Source: Peribacillus frigoritolerans
Lineage (GTDB): Bacteria > Bacillota > Bacilli > Bacillales > Bacillaceae
Direction of reading: 5' to 3'
Assembly: GCF_004358755.1 (NCBI RefSeq)
Contig: NZ_SMZY01000002.1
Coordinates: forward strand, 806,001-870,000
DNA: 64,000 nt
This document shows, one piece after another, positions 44,924 through 55,336 of this stretch. The first letter of the stretch is position 1; each line of letters begins with the position of its first letter. The position numbers and the translations under genes are program-made. The notes beneath the pieces are model-generated. The model ran no database searches and was not told the origin of the DNA. It saw only the letters and a program-made list of their open reading frames with translations.

Positions 44924-45778
44924 TTATTGGTATATATACAGGTTTTGCTTGATCCATTCTGTTTGGATTTGTAAGCCTCTTTCCAAAGAAACACTAGTTT
45001 CAACTGGACAGATGATATCCTTCGATAACTTATAAGAAAGATGACGCTCTGCTTTTTCCGAAAATAATTGAGCGATTTTGCTCCACTGTCCTTCTTTCAT
45101 AGACGAGAGATGAACAACAGATTCTTTATAAGGATGTGCCTCTGCAATTTCCAATAGAGTGCTGACTGCATCATCAATAAAGAGAATATCTCTTTTTTCT
45201 TCTTTTGCTTCAACTTCACATTTTTTTCCGGTCAAGTCTGAAATAATGCACTGATGTATGAAGCTCGTTTGCGGCTGCCACGGTCCAAAAAGACCGGGAA
45301 ATCTTACAATTTTATACAGATTCGACTCGCCAAATAGCTCACGGATTTCTGACTCCTGCTGCAGATGGGCTTTGCCGTTTTCTGTTGAAGGATGGGGAAC
45401 CGTATCCTTTTCAATCTTCTCTTGAGCTTCACTGAAAACTTCTGCAGATGATATAAGAATAAATGGAATTTTTTGTTTTATAGAAAGATCTGCACACTCC
45501 CTTAATAAAGTTGAATCGTGTCTATTTTGCTTATCAGTGGGATCCTGAATGCAATAAAAAATCACATCATTTTCTTTCGCTTCTGTGATGGAAGAGACTT
45601 TTTCAAACAAAGCGTTTCTGCCAATCAGCATCATTTTTTCATCGGCAATTTTTTGTTCCTGATCATCTTTATAGGCATTCATATATCCGTCAACTTCGAT
45701 GCCATTCTCAAGCAGGCGGCTGCACAAAGCAAAACCGACAAATTGCCCAAAGCCTGCGATCAATGCTTTTCTCATCAT
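44924..45778 (-). CDS. NAD(P)-dependent epimerase/dehydratase-like protein
   Basis: 284 residues from ATG 45778, preceded by AAAGGAGGAAATGG. The N terminus has a Rossmann-like pattern with a degenerate glycine motif, ALIAGFGQFVGFALCSRLLE, and the downstream SDR features IVRFPGLFGPWQPQTSF and RDILFIDDAVSTLLEIAE. The usual catalytic YxxxK is not evident: the expected position falls in a segment without Tyr-Lys. It may be a non-catalytic or atypical SDR. It lies upstream of med, at the position of B. subtilis yjaV; identity is not asserted. Confidence 0.65.
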   Translation of the reverse strand: MMRKALIAGFGQFVGFALCSRLLENGIEVDGYMNAYKDDQEQKIADEKMMLIGRNALFEKVSSITEAKENDVIFYCIQDPTDKQNRHDSTLLRECADLSIKQKIPFILISSAEVFSEAQEKIEKDTVPHPSTENGKAHLQQESEIRELFGESNLYKIVRFPGLFGPWQPQTSFIHQCIISDLTGKKCEVEAKEEKRDILFIDDAVSTLLEIAEAHPYKESVVHLSSMKEGQWSKIAQLFSEKAERHLSYKLSKDIICPVETSVSLERGLQIQTEWIKQNLYIYQ

Positions 45779-45867
45779 CCATTTCCTCCTTTTAGGAAGC
45801 GTTATAGTATGGTATGCAGCATTTGAGCACAAAAGAATCGTCCCTTGTACCCTCAGGACGATTCCGC

Positions 45868-46602
45868 TTATAAAATTTTTTCGTTTTCTTTGAAGAATTT
45901 CACTACGGAATGATTCAGTCTGTATTGGTTGTCTGCCAGATGAAAGGTTAAGTTGATAGGGGAGCCTTCTTTGCTTCTGAAGTCTTCATAGATTTTACTG
46001 TGATCCTGATAAGGGTATGTGATGCTGTTCATTCTTTGCCAAATATGAACAGGAATGCTGGTACTGTCAAAACGTGATTGAAAAAGGTGGTCTTTTACTT
46101 TCTTTGGATCCATTTCATATGCATGCGCAATTTCTTTTGTCAGCCTTTTATAAAAAAACATGTTCTCTCTTTCTTTTTCAAGGTGGGCTTGAAGGTTAAG
46201 GCATGGATTAAACATTGCGACAGAGCGGATTTTTTCATTAGAAAGCTTCATAAATTCCTTTGCAATCAGCGCCCCCATTCCTTCACAAAGAATATGAACC
46301 CGCTCATTCAGAATTTCTTTTTTCATGATTATATGATAAATCTTCTGTGCAAGACTCAGTGCTTTTGGGCTTCCCCAGTTTGCACCGTAAAGGTTAGAAG
46401 TGAAAACCGTATAACCTGCGTCAAGCAAGATTGAAAGCAGCTGGTTTCTTCCGTAGTGCTGCTGCCAAAAGCTCGTTTCGCAATCGACGAAATGTGTTTT
46501 GTCACCAAAGATAAAGACACCGAATCCATTTGGTTTATAAGGGTAATGGATGATGTTCCATTCTGATTCCAGCTGAAATAAACGCTTTGTAATTCCCATC
46601 AT
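45868..46602 (-). CDS. Alpha/beta-hydrolase-like protein with a degenerate nucleophile elbow
   Basis: 244 residues from ATG 46602, with AAAGGTGG upstream; the longer frame to 46659 lacks a site. The fold pattern is that of alpha/beta hydrolases: GYTVFTSNLYGANWGSPKAL, then the elbow RVHILCEGMGALIAKEF. At the elbow the usual GxSxG reads CEGMG, so the nucleophilic Ser is replaced by Gly. The final acid/His region is not clearly preserved. It is therefore probably not a serine hydrolase. It precedes the SDR-like gene by about 90 bases, at the yjaU position of B. subtilis. Confidence 0.6.
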   Translation of the reverse strand: MMGITKRLFQLESEWNIIHYPYKPNGFGVFIFGDKTHFVDCETSFWQQHYGRNQLLSILLDAGYTVFTSNLYGANWGSPKALSLAQKIYHIIMKKEILNERVHILCEGMGALIAKEFMKLSNEKIRSVAMFNPCLNLQAHLEKERENMFFYKRLTKEIAHAYEMDPKKVKDHLFQSRFDSTSIPVHIWQRMNSITYPYQDHSKIYEDFRSKEGSPINLTFHLADNQYRLNHSVVKFFKENEKIL

Positions 46603-46802
46603 TTGCCCACCACCTTTCTTTCGTACTTTGAGCACTTTATATAAGATATGTTCGTTCATGTAAAAGCGAATGGATATTCACCTAATTATTCAATAATGAA
46701 CGTTCATGAAATAGTCAACTTTCAGTGTAAATAAAGCTTTTATTCCACAATCTATGTATGATAATATGGACATAGAATTGTTTGAAGAATGAGGTGAACA
46801 GA

Positions 46803-46988
46803 TTGCGCTATTTTTGGACATTTTTTTGGACGTTTTTATTAATGCAAATGATGGCTTACGTCGTTTCTTCAATGACAGGTGTTGCATATAACTTTGTTAC
46901 TGCTTCTATTCTTGCTGTTGTTGCAACCGTTCTCATCTTGATCCTCGGGGAAGTTGTGCCTGACCGATCTGCAGAGGGACATCATTAA
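46803..46988 (+). CDS. yjzD: YjzD-type small membrane protein
   Basis: A 61-residue protein from TTG 46803, with GAGGTG 7 bases upstream; an in-frame codon at 46782 lacks a site. It matches the YjzD pattern LRYFWTFFWTFLLMQMMAYV at the N terminus and has a second hydrophobic segment (ILAVVATVLILILGEVV), ending in a polar His-rich tail. Function unknown, with two membrane helices. A terminator follows. B. subtilis YjzD is also about 61 residues and lies next to yjzC. Confidence 0.75.
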   Translation: MRYFWTFFWTFLLMQMMAYVVSSMTGVAYNFVTASILAVVATVLILILGEVVPDRSAEGHH

Positions 46989-47013
46989 TACCTAATTTTC
47001 GACTCTGCACACA

Positions 47014-47046
47014 AAAAACCCTACTATAAATAGTAGGGTTTTTTTT
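47014..47046. terminator. Bidirectional terminator between yjzD and yjzC
   Basis: AAAACCCTACTA/TAGTAGGGTTTT stem with A- and T-runs on both sides. Confidence 0.9.
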
Positions 47047-47058
47047 CGGGTTTCACGA

Positions 47059-47238
47059 TTATGGTTTTCTTTGATACGTCCAGTGGCGGTCATCATTTGA
47101 CGTTTCAGGGAAATGATCTCCTGCCTGAAGCTTTATTTTTTGCGGATTTTTGACCATTGATCCTGTTTCCCCAACTTCTACGTAGATGCCATTATTAGGT
47201 GCTTTTTGACCTGATTTAAAGCGATGCTGCTGCCCCAA
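47059..47238 (-). CDS. yjzC: YjzC family protein
   Basis: A 59-residue protein from TTG 47238 (LGQQHRFKSGQKAPNNGIYV), preceded by AAGGAGGG; the longer frame to 47292 has no site. The sequence, including GETGSMVKNPQKIKLQAGD and FPETSNDDRHWTYQRKP, matches the highly conserved YjzC family, which has the same length in B. subtilis. Small soluble protein of unknown function. Confidence 0.88.
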   Translation of the reverse strand: MGQQHRFKSGQKAPNNGIYVEVGETGSMVKNPQKIKLQAGDHFPETSNDDRHWTYQRKP

Positions 47239-47384
47239 AATAAGATCCCTCCTTAAGGTTCCTTCATTATGTAGTATGGCAAATCTCTTCAAAATACATG
47301 TAAAGCTGAATAGAATTTTATCCTTTACACGTTTTCTTCACTATAGTTTAATGGTAGTGACCTGAGAAGGAACGGAGGAAAAAG

Positions 47385-48191
47385 ATGGACGAAGTTTATT
47401 TAACTTTAAAATATTTACTGCTCGGTTTATTTCAGGGGTTCACAGAGCCAATCCCTGTTTCCTCAAGCGGGCATCTTGTATTCGCCCAGCACTTTTTGGG
47501 CGTGAAGATTGAGGGATTAAGCTTTGAACTCCTAGTGAATGCGGCCTCTCTGATTGCCGTTCTTTTGATTTACAGTGAAGATTTAATTCGCTTAGCGGTT
47601 AACGGAGCGAATTATGCAGTGAAAAAGGACCCCTCAGCAAAAAAAGACTTTATGTTTATTGTCTATTTAATCATTGCGACGATTCCCGCAGCTGTGCTGG
47701 GAATCTTATTTAAAGATGTCCTTTCAAGCAAAAATGTTCAGCTTGCCGCAGGGTCCCTCATCGTAACAGGTATTGCGCTGTACCTTATCCGCAATCTTCG
47801 CGGGAGCAAAAAAGATGGAGATTTAACGGTAAAGGATGCGCTGATTATTGGCTTTGCCCAAGCAGTTGCCCTTATTCCCGGCATCAGCCGTTCAGGAGCT
47901 ACGATCGTTGCTGCAATGGCGCTTGGAACAAAGCAGGAAACTGCTTTGAGATTTTCTTTCCTTTTATTTATTCCAGTCAGTGCAGGAGGAATGGTGCTCG
48001 GCATTGCCGATCTGATTTCCGATGAACATTTCAGCGAGCTTTTATTGCCTTATACAGCAGGGTTTATCGGTTCCTTGATCATGTCTTACTTCTCCCTAAA
48101 ATGGTTTATGGGCATTATGGAAAAAGGGAATTTGAAGTACTTTGCTTTTTATTGCTTCATTGCCGGACCGCTTGTTTTATTTTTTGCTTAG
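47385..48191 (+). CDS. uppP: Undecaprenyl-diphosphatase (UppP/BacA family)
   Basis: A 268-residue protein with about eight membrane helices, the family's usual length. The two UppP active-site motifs are present: [16 protein letters not shown] at the N terminus and [14 protein letters not shown] in the middle, giving Glu, Ser, His and Arg residues. It dephosphorylates undecaprenyl diphosphate for cell-wall lipid recycling and confers bacitracin resistance. The first motif reads [10 protein letters not shown] instead of the commoner EFLPVSSTGH, indicating a divergent subgroup. Monocistronic; SD AACGGAGG. Confidence 0.88.
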   Translation: MDEVYLTLKYLLLGLFQGFTEPIPVSSSGHLVFAQHFLGVKIEGLSFELLVNAASLIAVLLIYSEDLIRLAVNGANYAVKKDPSAKKDFMFIVYLIIATIPAAVLGILFKDVLSSKNVQLAAGSLIVTGIALYLIRNLRGSKKDGDLTVKDALIIGFAQAVALIPGISRSGATIVAAMALGTKQETALRFSFLLFIPVSAGGMVLGIADLISDEHFSELLLPYTAGFIGSLIMSYFSLKWFMGIMEKGNLKYFAFYCFIAGPLVLFFA

Positions 48192-48194
48192 AAA

Positions 48195-48226
48195 AAGCAT
48201 GGATCTTTTATTGGATCCATGCTTAA
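48195..48226. terminator. Terminator between uppP and argF
   Basis: AGCATGGATC/GATCCATGCT stem. The T-run is stronger on the minus strand, so it mainly ends the arg-car operon and may also stop uppP. Confidence 0.85.
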
Positions 48227-48240
48227 ATGCTTTTGAAATT

Positions 48241-49194
48241 TTATCCAACCAGAAGTTCCTTCAGCAGGGCTTTCTGAACGTGGAGACGGTTTTCCGCCTG
48301 CTGAAAAACGGCTGATTGATTTCCGTCAATGACTTCTGCTGTTACTTCCTCGCCGCGATGTGCCGGCAGACAATGAAGAAAATGACTGTCTTTTTTTGCA
48401 CCGCTCATTAGCTCTTCGTTAATTTGATAAGCATTAAACGCAGCTAGGCGGATTTCGTTTTCTTTTTCCTGCCCCATACTCGTCCATACATCAGAATACA
48501 CAATATCTGCCTGATGAACAGCTTCTTGCGGATTCGTTGTGGCAGAGATAACAGCTCCTGTCTTTTTGCAGATCTCAGCGATTTTCCCCATTACGGACGG
48601 ATCCGGACCGTATCCTTCCGGATGGGCAATGACCGCATCCATTCCAACCTTTGCACACGCAATTAATAAAGAGTGCGCAACATTATTTCCATCTCCGACG
48701 TATGCAGCCTTTATGCCTTTAAACGTTTTTTTCAGCTGGAAGATCGTCATTAAATCTGCAAGTGCCTGGCACGGATGGAATTTGTCTGTCAATCCATTAA
48801 TAACTGGAATGGAAGCATGAAGGGCAAGCTCCTCTACTTTTTCATGCTCAAACGTCCGGATCATAATAGCATCTACATACCCTGACAGGACTTTGGCTGT
48901 ATCACCAATGCTTTCCCCGCGCCCTAATTGAAGATCCTGACTGCTTAAAAAGAGCGCGCTCCCCCCAAGCTGCTGCATTCCCGCTTCAAACGACACACGT
49001 GTCCGAGTTGACGATTTTTCAAAAATCATTGCCAATATTTTTCCGGACAAAACCGATTGTATGGGGAATTTTTTCATATGGATTCCTTCTTCAACAAGAT
49101 GCAGGATTTCCTCAGTCGTATAATCAAGCAGGGTCAAACAATCTTTTCCTAATAATGCGGATGTTTTAGTCTGTGCCAATTTTATTGAACTCAT
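48241..49194 (-). CDS. argF: Ornithine carbamoyltransferase
   Basis: A 317-residue transcarbamylase. Carbamoyl-phosphate motif [23 protein letters not shown], the ornithine loop region [11 protein letters not shown] and [11 protein letters not shown] are all present. It makes citrulline from ornithine and carbamoyl phosphate. It overlaps the carB stop by 4 bases (ATGA), so it is coupled to the arginine-specific carbamoyl-phosphate synthetase that supplies its substrate. Last gene of argCJBD-carAB-argF. Confidence 0.97.
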   Translation of the reverse strand: MSSIKLAQTKTSALLGKDCLTLLDYTTEEILHLVEEGIHMKKFPIQSVLSGKILAMIFEKSSTRTRVSFEAGMQQLGGSALFLSSQDLQLGRGESIGDTAKVLSGYVDAIMIRTFEHEKVEELALHASIPVINGLTDKFHPCQALADLMTIFQLKKTFKGIKAAYVGDGNNVAHSLLIACAKVGMDAVIAHPEGYGPDPSVMGKIAEICKKTGAVISATTNPQEAVHQADIVYSDVWTSMGQEKENEIRLAAFNAYQINEELMSGAKKDSHFLHCLPAHRGEEVTAEVIDGNQSAVFQQAENRLHVQKALLKELLVG

Positions 49195-52100
49195 ATCATG
49201 TTCACTCCCGTTCTTGTTAGTTCTCTAATTGAATAAACCTCATAGTCAGGTGCCGCTTTTAAATAAGCCATAAAAGACGCGGAATCTGAAAAAACTTTGA
49301 TTCCTTTTTCAGCAGCAAGCAGCCGCTTTTCTTTCGATTCTCCATTTTTCAAACTGACAAACACGCCGTTCTCTACCGTTTCAGCCCATTTCAGAAAACA
49401 TTCCGTTTCAGTTTTCAGCCCGGCCGCTTCTGCTTTTTGAAGCAGGGGATAATCAATTTCATCCATAAAAACACTGACGCTGCTCTTATCGAAATCTTCA
49501 TCAAACACCTTGCCAAGCGCTTCCTTTAATGTAGGTGCAAGGCACATGCCTTCCCCTGTTGATCTCATTTCAGGACTTAGCTTAGGGTCTACATTTTGAA
49601 GGGCGTGACTAGAAAAAACTGGATATTTCACAGCCGTATATGGTCTAACTTCTTCTATATAATGATGTGTGAGTTTTTCTCCATTCAGCATTCCTGCCGC
49701 AAGTTCAATCATCGGGACATCCATGACTTTGCTGACAATCGGAGCCGTCCGGCTTGCCCGCGGATTGACTTCCAGAACGTACAGCGTTTCGTTTTGAATC
49801 AGAAACTGGATATTCATGATTCCTTTAAAATTAAGCTGCTTCACGATTTTCTTAGCCGTCTGATGCATGTCTTGCTTCAGTTTGTCACTAATATTTTTGG
49901 AAGGAATAATCGCCATGCTGTCTCCTGAATGCACACCAGCTGGCTCAATGTGCTCCATCACCGCAGGAATGAGGATGCTTTCGCCGTCTGCAACGAGATC
50001 AATTTCAGCTTCCTGGCCTGTGACATACCGATCGATTAGGATTGGAAATGCCTGAGTGCCGGCTTTTTGAACCTGCATCTCCAGCTGCTCTTTATTTTCA
50101 AGCACAATCATCCCTTTTCCACCAATGACGTAAGATGGTCTGATTAAAACAGGATAGCCGATATTTTCCGCTTCCTTGATGGCTTCCTCTGCGTTATGAG
50201 CGGTTGTACCGGGAAGATGTGCGACTTCTATTTCATCTAACAGGTGATAAAATTTCTCCCGTTCCTCAAGGATATCAAGGGTTTCTGAATCTGTTCCGAG
50301 AAGGAGTGCTCCGTTTTCTTCAAGTGCGGCTGCAAGATTGATGGCGGTTTGGCCGCCAAATTGCACAATCGTTACATCTATCCGCTCAGCTTCAATTACA
50401 TTCAGAACGTGTTCGGCTGTCAGCGGTTCGAAATACAGACGGTCTCCTGTTTCAAAATCTGTGCTGACTGTTTCAGGATTATTGTTGATCATAATTGCTT
50501 CATACCCTAGCTTCTGCAAGGCCTGTATTCCATGCACAGCGCTGTAGTCGAACTCAACTCCCTGTCCGATGCGGATTGGGCCTGATCCAAGTACCAGCGC
50601 TTTTTTTCTTGAATTTTCACCTTTTTCAAGCTCGCATTCTCCGAAATAAGTTGAATAATAGTAGTTGGTTCTCGCTTCAAATTCCGCCGCACATGTATCA
50701 ACCAGCTTATATTTAGCTGTGATGCCGAGTGATTTTCTCTGCGTTCTTACAGCAGATTCATCTTCATCCAAACAATGTGCGATGTACAGATCAGAACATC
50801 CTTTTTCCTTTGCATAGGATAGGAAGTCTTTAGTGATTTCGTGCAAGGTTAGGGATTTAAGCTCTTTTTCCAATATGACAAGTGAGAGAAAGCTGTTTAG
50901 AAAATAATAATCAATCCCTGTTTCCTCATGAATCACATTAATGCTTTCCCCTCTTCTTAACAGCTCAATAATGGCGAAAAATCGCTGATCTGTAGCTTTT
51001 TTTGTAATGTTTAAGAGTTGAAGATCTGACAGCATTGATATTTCTTCAAAGTAAATTCCAATATTTCCAAGTTCAAGTGATGATACGGCTTTTTGGATGG
51101 CTGCTTCGAGATTTCTTTCAATCGCCATCACTTCACCGGTTGCCTTCATTTTAGTACCAAGCGTGCGGTCGGCGTCTTTGAATTTATCAAATGGCCATCT
51201 TGGGAACTTCACGACCACATAATCAAGAGCAGGCTCAAAGCTTGCAAAGGTTGACTGTGTCAATGGATTTTTCAGCTCGCTTAATGTGTACCCGACTGCA
51301 AGCTTTGCAGCGATTTTGGCAATTGGATACCCCGTAGCTTTCGATGCAAGTGCTGAAGAACGGCTGACACGCGGATTGACCTCTATAACGTAATATTGCT
51401 TGCTTACCGGATCAAGAGCAAACTGGATATTGCAGCCGCCAACCACATTCAAAGCTGAAATGATGGTTAACGAAGCACTCCGCAGCATTTGATATTCATG
51501 ATCAGTCAACGTTTGTGAAGGTGCCACTACAATTGAATCCCCTGTATGAATTCCGACAGGATCAATGTTTTCCATATTGCAAACAGTGATACACGTATTT
51601 GCTGCATCCCTCATAACCTCATATTCAACCTCTTTAAATCCGGCAATGCTTTTTTCAACAAGGCATTGATGAATCGGGCTTGCACTTAATCCGCTCTTCA
51701 TCAAGCCGATTAATGCCTTTTCATCATCAGCAATCCCGCCTCCCTTACCGCCTAATGTGTAAGCTGGGCGGACGATAATCGGGTAGCCGATTTCATTTGC
51801 AAATGCCAGTGCTTGATCTGCATCCGTTACAATTTCGCTTGCAGGTACAGGCTGTTTCAGGTCATACATCAGTTTTCTGAACTTTTCTCTGTCTTCTCCC
51901 ATTTGAATCGACTGAACGGATGTACCCAGAACTTGCACATTATGTTTTTGAAGAACTCCGGCCTCATGAAGTTTCACAGCCAAGTTGAGTCCGGTTTGAC
52001 CGCCAAGAGTTGCAAGCAGGCCATCCGGTTTTTCTTTTTCAATAATTTTCGAGAGGCTTTTTACTGTCAGCGGTTCAAAGTAGACCTCATCTGCGTATTG

Positions 52101-52274
52101 ATGATCCGTCATTATCGTTGCCGGATTGTTGTTCACAAGGATGACCTTGTATCCTTCTTCTTTCAGGGCAATGCAGCCCTGAGTACCGGAATAATCAAAT
52201 TCTGCAGCCTGGCCAATGATAATTGGGCCAGAACCGATTACTAGGATGCTTTTTATATCATGACGTTTAGGCAT
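49191..52274 (-). CDS. carB: Carbamoyl-phosphate synthase large subunit, arginine-specific
   Basis: A 1027-residue subunit, close to B. subtilis CarB (1030). Two homologous ATP-grasp halves are visible: first [20 protein letters not shown], second [19 protein letters not shown], each with a later [14 protein letters not shown] or [14 protein letters not shown] metal-binding motif. The C-terminal ~90 residues are the MGS-like allosteric domain, shorter and less conserved than in pyrimidine-specific PyrAB. Its start overlaps carA by 8 bases. The arginine operon context assigns it to arginine synthesis. Confidence 0.97.
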   Translation of the reverse strand: MPKRHDIKSILVIGSGPIIIGQAAEFDYSGTQGCIALKEEGYKVILVNNNPATIMTDHQYADEVYFEPLTVKSLSKIIEKEKPDGLLATLGGQTGLNLAVKLHEAGVLQKHNVQVLGTSVQSIQMGEDREKFRKLMYDLKQPVPASEIVTDADQALAFANEIGYPIIVRPAYTLGGKGGGIADDEKALIGLMKSGLSASPIHQCLVEKSIAGFKEVEYEVMRDAANTCITVCNMENIDPVGIHTGDSIVVAPSQTLTDHEYQMLRSASLTIISALNVVGGCNIQFALDPVSKQYYVIEVNPRVSRSSALASKATGYPIAKIAAKLAVGYTLSELKNPLTQSTFASFEPALDYVVVKFPRWPFDKFKDADRTLGTKMKATGEVMAIERNLEAAIQKAVSSLELGNIGIYFEEISMLSDLQLLNITKKATDQRFFAIIELLRRGESINVIHEETGIDYYFLNSFLSLVILEKELKSLTLHEITKDFLSYAKEKGCSDLYIAHCLDEDESAVRTQRKSLGITAKYKLVDTCAAEFEARTNYYYSTYFGECELEKGENSRKKALVLGSGPIRIGQGVEFDYSAVHGIQALQKLGYEAIMINNNPETVSTDFETGDRLYFEPLTAEHVLNVIEAERIDVTIVQFGGQTAINLAAALEENGALLLGTDSETLDILEEREKFYHLLDEIEVAHLPGTTAHNAEEAIKEAENIGYPVLIRPSYVIGGKGMIVLENKEQLEMQVQKAGTQAFPILIDRYVTGQEAEIDLVADGESILIPAVMEHIEPAGVHSGDSMAIIPSKNISDKLKQDMHQTAKKIVKQLNFKGIMNIQFLIQNETLYVLEVNPRASRTAPIVSKVMDVPMIELAAGMLNGEKLTHHYIEEVRPYTAVKYPVFSSHALQNVDPKLSPEMRSTGEGMCLAPTLKEALGKVFDEDFDKSSVSVFMDEIDYPLLQKAEAAGLKTETECFLKWAETVENGVFVSLKNGESKEKRLLAAEKGIKVFSDSASFMAYLKAAPDYEVYSIRELTRTGVNMI

Positions 52275-53322
52275 AAACCATTTCTCTCCTTGTGTTTAGA
52301 ACCATTTCTAGAAATTCATCGAAGATATATTCACTTTCTGCAGGTCCCGGATGGGCTTCTGGATGAAATTGAACGGACAGAATCGGAAGTGTCTGATGAA
52401 ACATGCCCTCAACCGACTGATCATTCACATTGATGAATCTGACGCCAAACTCTTTATGATGAGCTGACGTCACCACATAGCTGTGATTTTGAGAAGTCAT
52501 AAAGACCTTTCCTTTTTTCTGATCAGCGACAGGGTGATTCGCTCCTCTATGTCCAAACGGCAGCTTCATCGTATCTCCTCCATAAGCCAGGGCAATAAGC
52601 TGATGTCCAAGACAAATGCCGAGCGTTGGATAGCTGTCCGCAATCTTTTTTATAGCCGGCAAATAGGTTTCAAGTTCTTTTGGATCGCCAGGCCCGTTTG
52701 ATAGAACAACTGCATCAGGCTGAATATGCGCAAGCTTATTCAGTTCTGTATATGGAATAATCGTTACTTTGCAGGTTCTCTTCAGAAACGATTGCAAAAT
52801 TGATTTTTTGAATCCAAAATCAATCAAGGCAACGTGAATAGATCCTTCTCCGAGAACAGTGATCCCCTTTTCAATTTCAGGCAATTTTTTTGTTATACAT
52901 TTACTTTGTTTTATTTCATTACAATCAGCCGACAGCTGTGCCTTCATCGTTCCATTTTTGCGGATCTGCTTGACGATCGACCTTGTATCAACATGACTGA
53001 TATATGGAATGTTCCATTTGCCCAAGTATTCTTTGACACTATAAGCGGCCTCATAATGGGAGAAATGTTCACAGCATTCATAAAAAACGGCACCTTTTAC
53101 TTGCGGTCTCTCACTTTCAAAGTCAACTGCATTTATGCCGTAATTTCCGATCAAAGGATAAGTAAACACGATGATCTGATTCTGATAAGATGGGTCTGTC
53201 AGCACCTCTTGATAGCCTGTCATGCCCGTGTAAAAGACAATCTCGCCTTCACTGTCTTCGCCGTTCAAATTTCCTTTGTAGCTGGTGCCATCCTCTAGAA
53301 GCAGGTAACCGCTCATTTTCAT
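52267..53322 (-). CDS. carA: Carbamoyl-phosphate synthase small subunit, arginine-specific
   Basis: A 351-residue glutaminase subunit. The N-terminal CPSase small-chain domain (GYLLLEDGTSYKGNL, GMTGYQEVLTDPSYQNQI) is followed by a class I glutamine amidotransferase: nucleophilic Cys in TLGICLGHQLIAL, His and Glu in SVQFHPEAHPGPAES. It supplies ammonia to CarB. It follows argD by 67 bases and is coupled to carB. Confidence 0.97.
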   Translation of the reverse strand: MKMSGYLLLEDGTSYKGNLNGEDSEGEIVFYTGMTGYQEVLTDPSYQNQIIVFTYPLIGNYGINAVDFESERPQVKGAVFYECCEHFSHYEAAYSVKEYLGKWNIPYISHVDTRSIVKQIRKNGTMKAQLSADCNEIKQSKCITKKLPEIEKGITVLGEGSIHVALIDFGFKKSILQSFLKRTCKVTIIPYTELNKLAHIQPDAVVLSNGPGDPKELETYLPAIKKIADSYPTLGICLGHQLIALAYGGDTMKLPFGHRGANHPVADQKKGKVFMTSQNHSYVVTSAHHKEFGVRFINVNDQSVEGMFHQTLPILSVQFHPEAHPGPAESEYIFDEFLEMVLNTRREMVYA

Positions 53323-53389
53323 TCACCTCGTAATGAATTTTTATTTACGCTTAAGTATATTTATACATTTAGATTTAAAAAAATTTATG

Positions 53390-54550
53390 TTACTGACTGA
53401 CTGTCACCGCTGCGTGTTTGATCGTTTTTTCTATGATCTCAACCGCTTCTTTTATTTCTTCCGCTGTTACAGTGAGCGGAGGAAGCAGACGGATGACGTC
53501 TGGACCTGCAGGGAGTGTTAATAATCCATTGCTTCGCAGTTCCGTTATAATTGGTGCTGCTTCATGATTTAATTGAATGCCGATCATGAAGCCTTTTCCT
53601 CTAATCTCTGTTACAGCTGGCGCATCAAGCAATGCAGTTTTAAGCATCTCGGCCATTTTCTCTGATTTTTGAGCGACTTCCTGTAAGAATTGGGGCTGAA
53701 AGATCTTTGTGAGCGTTGCTTTAGCTGCTGCCATCGCGAGCGGATTCCCTCCAAATGTTGTTCCATGAGTGCCCGGCTGAAAGGATGCAATCAGCTCTTT
53801 TTTTCCAATCATGGCTCCAACAGGAAATCCGCTGCCGAGCCCTTTTGCTGCTGTTATAATATCAGGCTCTATTTGAAAGTGCTGATAAGCAAATGGCAGA
53901 CCGGTCCGTCCAATGCCTGTTTGGACTTCATCAATAATCAGCAGTGTGCCAAGCCGTTCACATGTTTCTTTTACTTTTTCTAAAAATGCAGCTTCTGCCG
54001 GTACAACTCCGCCCTCTCCCTGAATAACTTCAAGCATAATAGCAGCATAGCCATCTCCATCTAATTGGGCAAGAGCCTCTGTATCGTTGAAAGGCAAGTA
54101 TTCAAATTGCGGTAATAACGGTCCAAACCCATCATGAATTTTCGCCTGGCCAGTAGCAGACATCGCTGCAAATGTTCTTCCGTGAAATGATTGCTTAAAA
54201 GTAACAATTTTTGTTTTGCCCGTGTGCTTTCTCGCAAGCTTTATCGCAGCTTCATTCGCTTCTGCCCCGCTGTTGCAAAAAAACACTGCATCACAGCAGC
54301 AGTTGGCTGTAAGAATCTCCGCTGCTTCCTCCTGCAATGGATGCTGAAAAAGATTCGAAACGTGCCAGACTTTATCAAGCTGATCTTGAATCGCCTGCAG
54401 CACATCCTTGTCTCCGTGGCCTAAATTACAAACCGCAATTCCTGAGATAAAATCAAGATAAGTTTTGCCGTTTTGATCGGTGGCGACCGAACCGGTCGCT
54501 TCCTTAATCTCCAAATCCCAGCGTGCATATGTAGGAAATACATGACTCAT
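53390..54550 (-). CDS. argD: Acetylornithine aminotransferase
   Basis: A 386-residue class III PLP aminotransferase. Motifs: [16 protein letters not shown] (phosphate binding), [13 protein letters not shown], the PLP-lysine in [15 protein letters not shown] and [13 protein letters not shown]. It converts N-acetylglutamate semialdehyde to N-acetylornithine. Its ATG overlaps the argB stop by 4 bases. Confidence 0.96.
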   Translation of the reverse strand: MSHVFPTYARWDLEIKEATGSVATDQNGKTYLDFISGIAVCNLGHGDKDVLQAIQDQLDKVWHVSNLFQHPLQEEAAEILTANCCCDAVFFCNSGAEANEAAIKLARKHTGKTKIVTFKQSFHGRTFAAMSATGQAKIHDGFGPLLPQFEYLPFNDTEALAQLDGDGYAAIMLEVIQGEGGVVPAEAAFLEKVKETCERLGTLLIIDEVQTGIGRTGLPFAYQHFQIEPDIITAAKGLGSGFPVGAMIGKKELIASFQPGTHGTTFGGNPLAMAAAKATLTKIFQPQFLQEVAQKSEKMAEMLKTALLDAPAVTEIRGKGFMIGIQLNHEAAPIITELRSNGLLTLPAGPDVIRLLPPLTVTAEEIKEAVEIIEKTIKHAAVTVSQ

Positions 54551-55326
54551 TTAAATGCAGCCTCCTTTTTCATGGTAATTTTTGTTCCCAAGATGGATTG
54601 CTCTGTAACAAACATTGACTGACCGCTGACAATCATCACTTCTTTTAAAGATTGAGACAATGACTTGATCGCAGCCTGCACTTTCGGAATCATCCCGCCG
54701 TTAATGATTCCTGCGCCAATCATCTCTTCAATTTCATCGGGCGTTGTATGATTGATCACTTGTTTTTCCTTTAAAATACCTGGGACATCTGTAACAAACA
54801 GCAGTTTTTTTGCACCAAGTGCACTTGCTATAGCAGCTGCTGCTGTATCCGCGTTGACATTAAGAGGTTGATGATCCTCTGTTCTCGCAATCGGAGCAAT
54901 GACAGGTATGTAATCCCCATCAAGCAGTGTTTTAATCAGGTGAATTTGGACGTTTGAAATTTGTCCTACATATCCAAGTTCTTTCTCATTTAAAAAATCA
55001 GCTGTCAGTATTCCGCCATCAGAACCTGCAATTCCAGCAGAAGTGAGATTATTTTGTTCCAGAGCTCTTACAATTTGTTTATTGATTTGGCCTGCGAGCA
55101 CCATTTCAGCGATATCCAGGACCTGTTTTGTTGTCTTTCTCTGCCCGTTGATAAACTGCGTCTGAACGTTCATGCTTTGAAGAACGCTATTGATTGCAGG
55201 ACCGCCGCCGTGGACAATGACGACTTTATATCCTTGTTTTTTCAGCTCGTGCAGGCTTCCGAAAAATGGCTCTGACAGTTCATCAACTATACTTCCTCCG
55301 CATTTCAACACGACAACTTTGCTCAT
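54547..55326 (-). CDS. argB: Acetylglutamate kinase
   Basis: Start ATG 55326 ([17 protein letters not shown]) follows AAGGAGAGG and gives 259 residues, close to 258 in B. subtilis; the longer frame to 55368 overlaps argJ without a site. Amino-acid-kinase motifs [20 protein letters not shown] and PVIAPIA...[16 protein letters not shown] are present. It phosphorylates N-acetylglutamate. No N-terminal regulatory helix like that of arginine-inhibited kinases is seen. Confidence 0.95.
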   Translation of the reverse strand: MSKVVVLKCGGSIVDELSEPFFGSLHELKKQGYKVVIVHGGGPAINSVLQSMNVQTQFINGQRKTTKQVLDIAEMVLAGQINKQIVRALEQNNLTSAGIAGSDGGILTADFLNEKELGYVGQISNVQIHLIKTLLDGDYIPVIAPIARTEDHQPLNVNADTAAAAIASALGAKKLLFVTDVPGILKEKQVINHTTPDEIEEMIGAGIINGGMIPKVQAAIKSLSQSLKEVMIVSGQSMFVTEQSILGTKITMKKEAAFK

Positions 55327-55336
55327 GGTCCTCTCC

